From the NCBI GenBank assembly GCA_003558175.1, contig PWMO01000241.1:1-6551 (forward strand): DNA of 6,551 bases, written 5' to 3'. The stretch's first letter is position 1. The number at the start of each line of letters is the position of its first letter. The notes beneath the pieces were generated by a model. That model worked only from the letters and a program-made list of their open reading frames with translations. It had not been told where the DNA came from and ran no database searches. Source of the stretch: Spirochaetaceae bacterium. GTDB lineage: Bacteria; Spirochaetota; Spirochaetia; DSM-27196; PWMO01. Of the stretch, positions 5,204 to 6,551 are shown piece after piece. A program made the position numbers and the translations under genes.

Positions 5204-6551
5204 GGGAACGGTTCTCGCCAACGGTCTCGGCGCCGGGCCTGATCAGCGTTGTGCTGCTCTATCTGTTCCTGATTGTGCTGGTGCTGGTGTTCGCCGGGCA
5301 GCTGCTCTCCGACCTCGCCGTGGCCGGCTCGCCGACCGGACGCCTGATCATCGTGCTGGCGGTTTCGTTTCCGGTCTTCCTGCTGGTCACCATCGCCATT
5401 CACCTGGTCAGACTGATCAAGGATCGGCGACGAGGCAGTCCCGGTTCTGCGCTGCGGCTGCGCATTCTCGGGTTCTTCTTTTTTGTGGTGATTCTGGCGT
5501 CGGCGCCGCAGGGTATTTTGGCGCTCAATTTCATAAACAGCGTCATGGGTTCGCTGTTTGCCGTGCCCACCGGCGAGGCGTTGCGCGGCGGCCTGGACAT
5601 CGCGCTGCTCTACTACGACGAGCAGGTGGAGAACCTGCAACGATTCGCCACCGGCAGTCTGTTTCGCCCGGTCCAGACCGAAGCGGAAACCAGCCCGCGA
5701 CGCGCGTGGGAGACGGTTCGCGCGCTGCGTCCGGAGATAGACGGATTCCAGATCTTTGACTCCAACCTGAACGAGATCTACGCCGCGGGCGATGAGCGAA
5801 CCTGGCTGCGACCGACACAGGTGCGCGCCGGCCGCGAAGGCCATGTGATTCGCGATACGGTGAACCAGGACACCTTTCTGCGCATCCGGGTGCCGCATCC
5901 CAATCGAGACCTGCTGTTCATACTCACGGTTATGCTGCCGGAAGGTTTCGACCGTCGGGCGCAGAATCTCACCAGCGCGCTGGAGGCGTTTGTGCAGGTC
6001 GACCAGTTGCAGTCGGCGTTTCTGCAGGCAATCGCGCTGTTCTTCAGCCTGTTCAGTTTCCCGCTCTTTCTGCTTGCGATCCTGGTGAGCGTACTGCTGA
6101 GCGAGGAGATTACCCGACCGATCATCAACCTGGAAGAGGCAACGCGCCGCGTAGCCGAAGGCGATTACTCGTTCCGGATCCTGACGCGCTCAAACGATGA
6201 CCTTGGGCTGCTGGTGCGGTCTTTCAACACCATGGTGACCGAGCTCGAGCGATCGCGCAAGAAGATCCTGCAGACCGAGAAGGTCGCTGCGTGGCAGGAG
6301 ATCGCGCAGCGGCTGGCGCACGAGATCAAGAACCCCCTGACGCCGATCAAGCTCTCGGCACAGCGGGTTCTCAGGAAGTACCACAGCGGCGCCGACGGCT
6401 TCGAGGCGGTGCTGGAGTCCTCGGTTCACGCGATTGTGACCGAGGTGGACGGACTGAATACGCTGCTCAGCGAGTTCCGCAACTTCTCGCGTCTGCCCAA
6501 CCCGGTGCCGGAGCGGATACGCTTGAAGTCGCTGGTAGACGAGGTGGTCGA
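5182..6551 (+). CDS. NtrY-like membrane sensor histidine kinase, 3' partial
   Basis: Sensor kinase of a two-component system, open from the ATG at 5182 to the window end (456 complete codons, no stop). Visible order: basic N-terminus; membrane segments at about 20-39, 55-75 and 95-115; an extracytoplasmic region of roughly 165 residues (116-280); a fourth membrane segment (about 281-306); a HAMP linker (about 307-355, RPIINLEEATRRVAEGDYSF and DDLGLLVRSFNTM); then the HisKA dimerisation domain with phosphoacceptor His380 in RLAHEIKNPLTPIKLSAQR. HEIKNPLTPI(K/Q)LSA preceded by an AAWQEIAQR-like stretch is the hallmark of the NtrY subfamily, as is the multi-pass N-terminus. The ATPase domain lies beyond the window. 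NtrY kinases usually pair with NtrX-type sigma-54 activators, which fits the rpoN gene upstream, but no regulator is visible here. It overlaps the DUF4390-like gene by 22 bases. Histidine kinase is certain; the NtrY subfamily is likely; the signal sensed is unknown. Confidence 0.92.
   Translation, partial: MAGRRSVRERFSPTVSAPGLISVVLLYLFLIVLVLVFAGQLLSDLAVAGSPTGRLIIVLAVSFPVFLLVTIAIHLVRLIKDRRRGSPGSALRLRILGFFFFVVILASAPQGILALNFINSVMGSLFAVPTGEALRGGLDIALLYYDEQVENLQRFATGSLFRPVQTEAETSPRRAWETVRALRPEIDGFQIFDSNLNEIYAAGDERTWLRPTQVRAGREGHVIRDTVNQDTFLRIRVPHPNRDLLFILTVMLPEGFDRRAQNLTSALEAFVQVDQLQSAFLQAIALFFSLFSFPLFLLAILVSVLLSEEITRPIINLEEATRRVAEGDYSFRILTRSNDDLGLLVRSFNTMVTELERSRKKILQTEKVAAWQEIAQRLAHEIKNPLTPIKLSAQRVLRKYHSGADGFEAVLESSVHAIVTEVDGLNTLLSEFRNFSRLPNPVPERIRLKSLVDEVV

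Noticed and set aside
5046..5759. Sense-strand open frame of 237 codons in a third frame
   Set aside because: It overlaps both the tail of the DUF4390-like gene and the membrane segments of the kinase, which have proper ribosome sites; its Arg/Ala/Gly-rich product shows no domain.
4933..5898. Long antisense open frame (321 codons) across the DUF4390-like and kinase genes
   Set aside because: It spans the junction of two well-supported sense genes and its product is mostly Gln/Arg/His low complexity, typical of an antisense shadow.
1..6551. Mobile elements, CRISPR arrays, tRNA or rRNA genes
   Set aside because: Nearly every base belongs to a recognisable gene; I saw no regularly spaced repeats, transposase motifs or tRNA-like cloverleaf sequence.

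Overview
This is a tightly packed, single-strand (+) block of eight genes from a GC-rich, diderm (outer-membrane) bacterium. It runs lptA (5' end cut off), lptB, rpoN, hpf, hprK, ptsH, a secreted protein resembling the DUF4390 family, and an NtrY-like membrane histidine kinase (3' end cut off). The two Lpt genes imply an outer membrane with lipopolysaccharide-like glycolipid. A bifunctional HPr kinase in a diderm, and the N-terminus of the sigma-54 protein, make me favour a spirochaete, with a deltaproteobacterium-like lineage as the alternative. This placement is inference; I cannot run a phylogeny.

Layout. Bases 2-652 encode a periplasmic LptA/OstA-like protein with most of its signal peptide visible. 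Bases 642-1460 encode LptB, the ABC ATPase of the same exporter. A 91-base gap (1461-1551) follows, the only sizeable non-coding stretch. It holds a GC-rich stem-loop, a perfect TTGACA -35-like hexamer and a GGGGG ribosome binding site ahead of an apparent TTG start for rpoN (1552-2928). After a 24-base gap with a good GGAGG site comes hpf (2953-3249). hprK (3246-4238) overlaps hpf by ATGA. ptsH (4231-4497) overlaps hprK by 8 bases. The DUF4390-like gene (4454-5203) starts inside ptsH behind a perfect AGGAGG. The kinase gene (5182 to the window end) starts inside the DUF4390-like gene behind GGAGGAG. From hpf onward every junction overlaps, so one translationally coupled transcript is likely.

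How the genes fit together. The order lptA-lptB-rpoN-hpf followed by phosphotransferase (PTS) genes is the same core order known from E. coli, where ptsN, rapZ and npr follow hpf. Here ptsN and rapZ are absent and the next genes are hprK and a true HPr carrying both His15 and Ser46. The nitrogen-PTS position is therefore occupied by a Gram-positive-style HPr kinase/phosphorylase switch. The final pair, a secreted DUF4390-like protein and an NtrY-like kinase, adds a membrane sensor whose usual partners are sigma-54 activators. The window thus joins envelope glycolipid export, the sigma-54 factor, ribosome hibernation, HPr phosphorylation and a probable sigma-54-linked two-component sensor. No mobile elements, RNA genes, CRISPR arrays or broken genes were seen. 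Individually the genes are recognisable families; the unusual content lies in their combination, the overlapping starts and the least-known member, the DUF4390-like gene.
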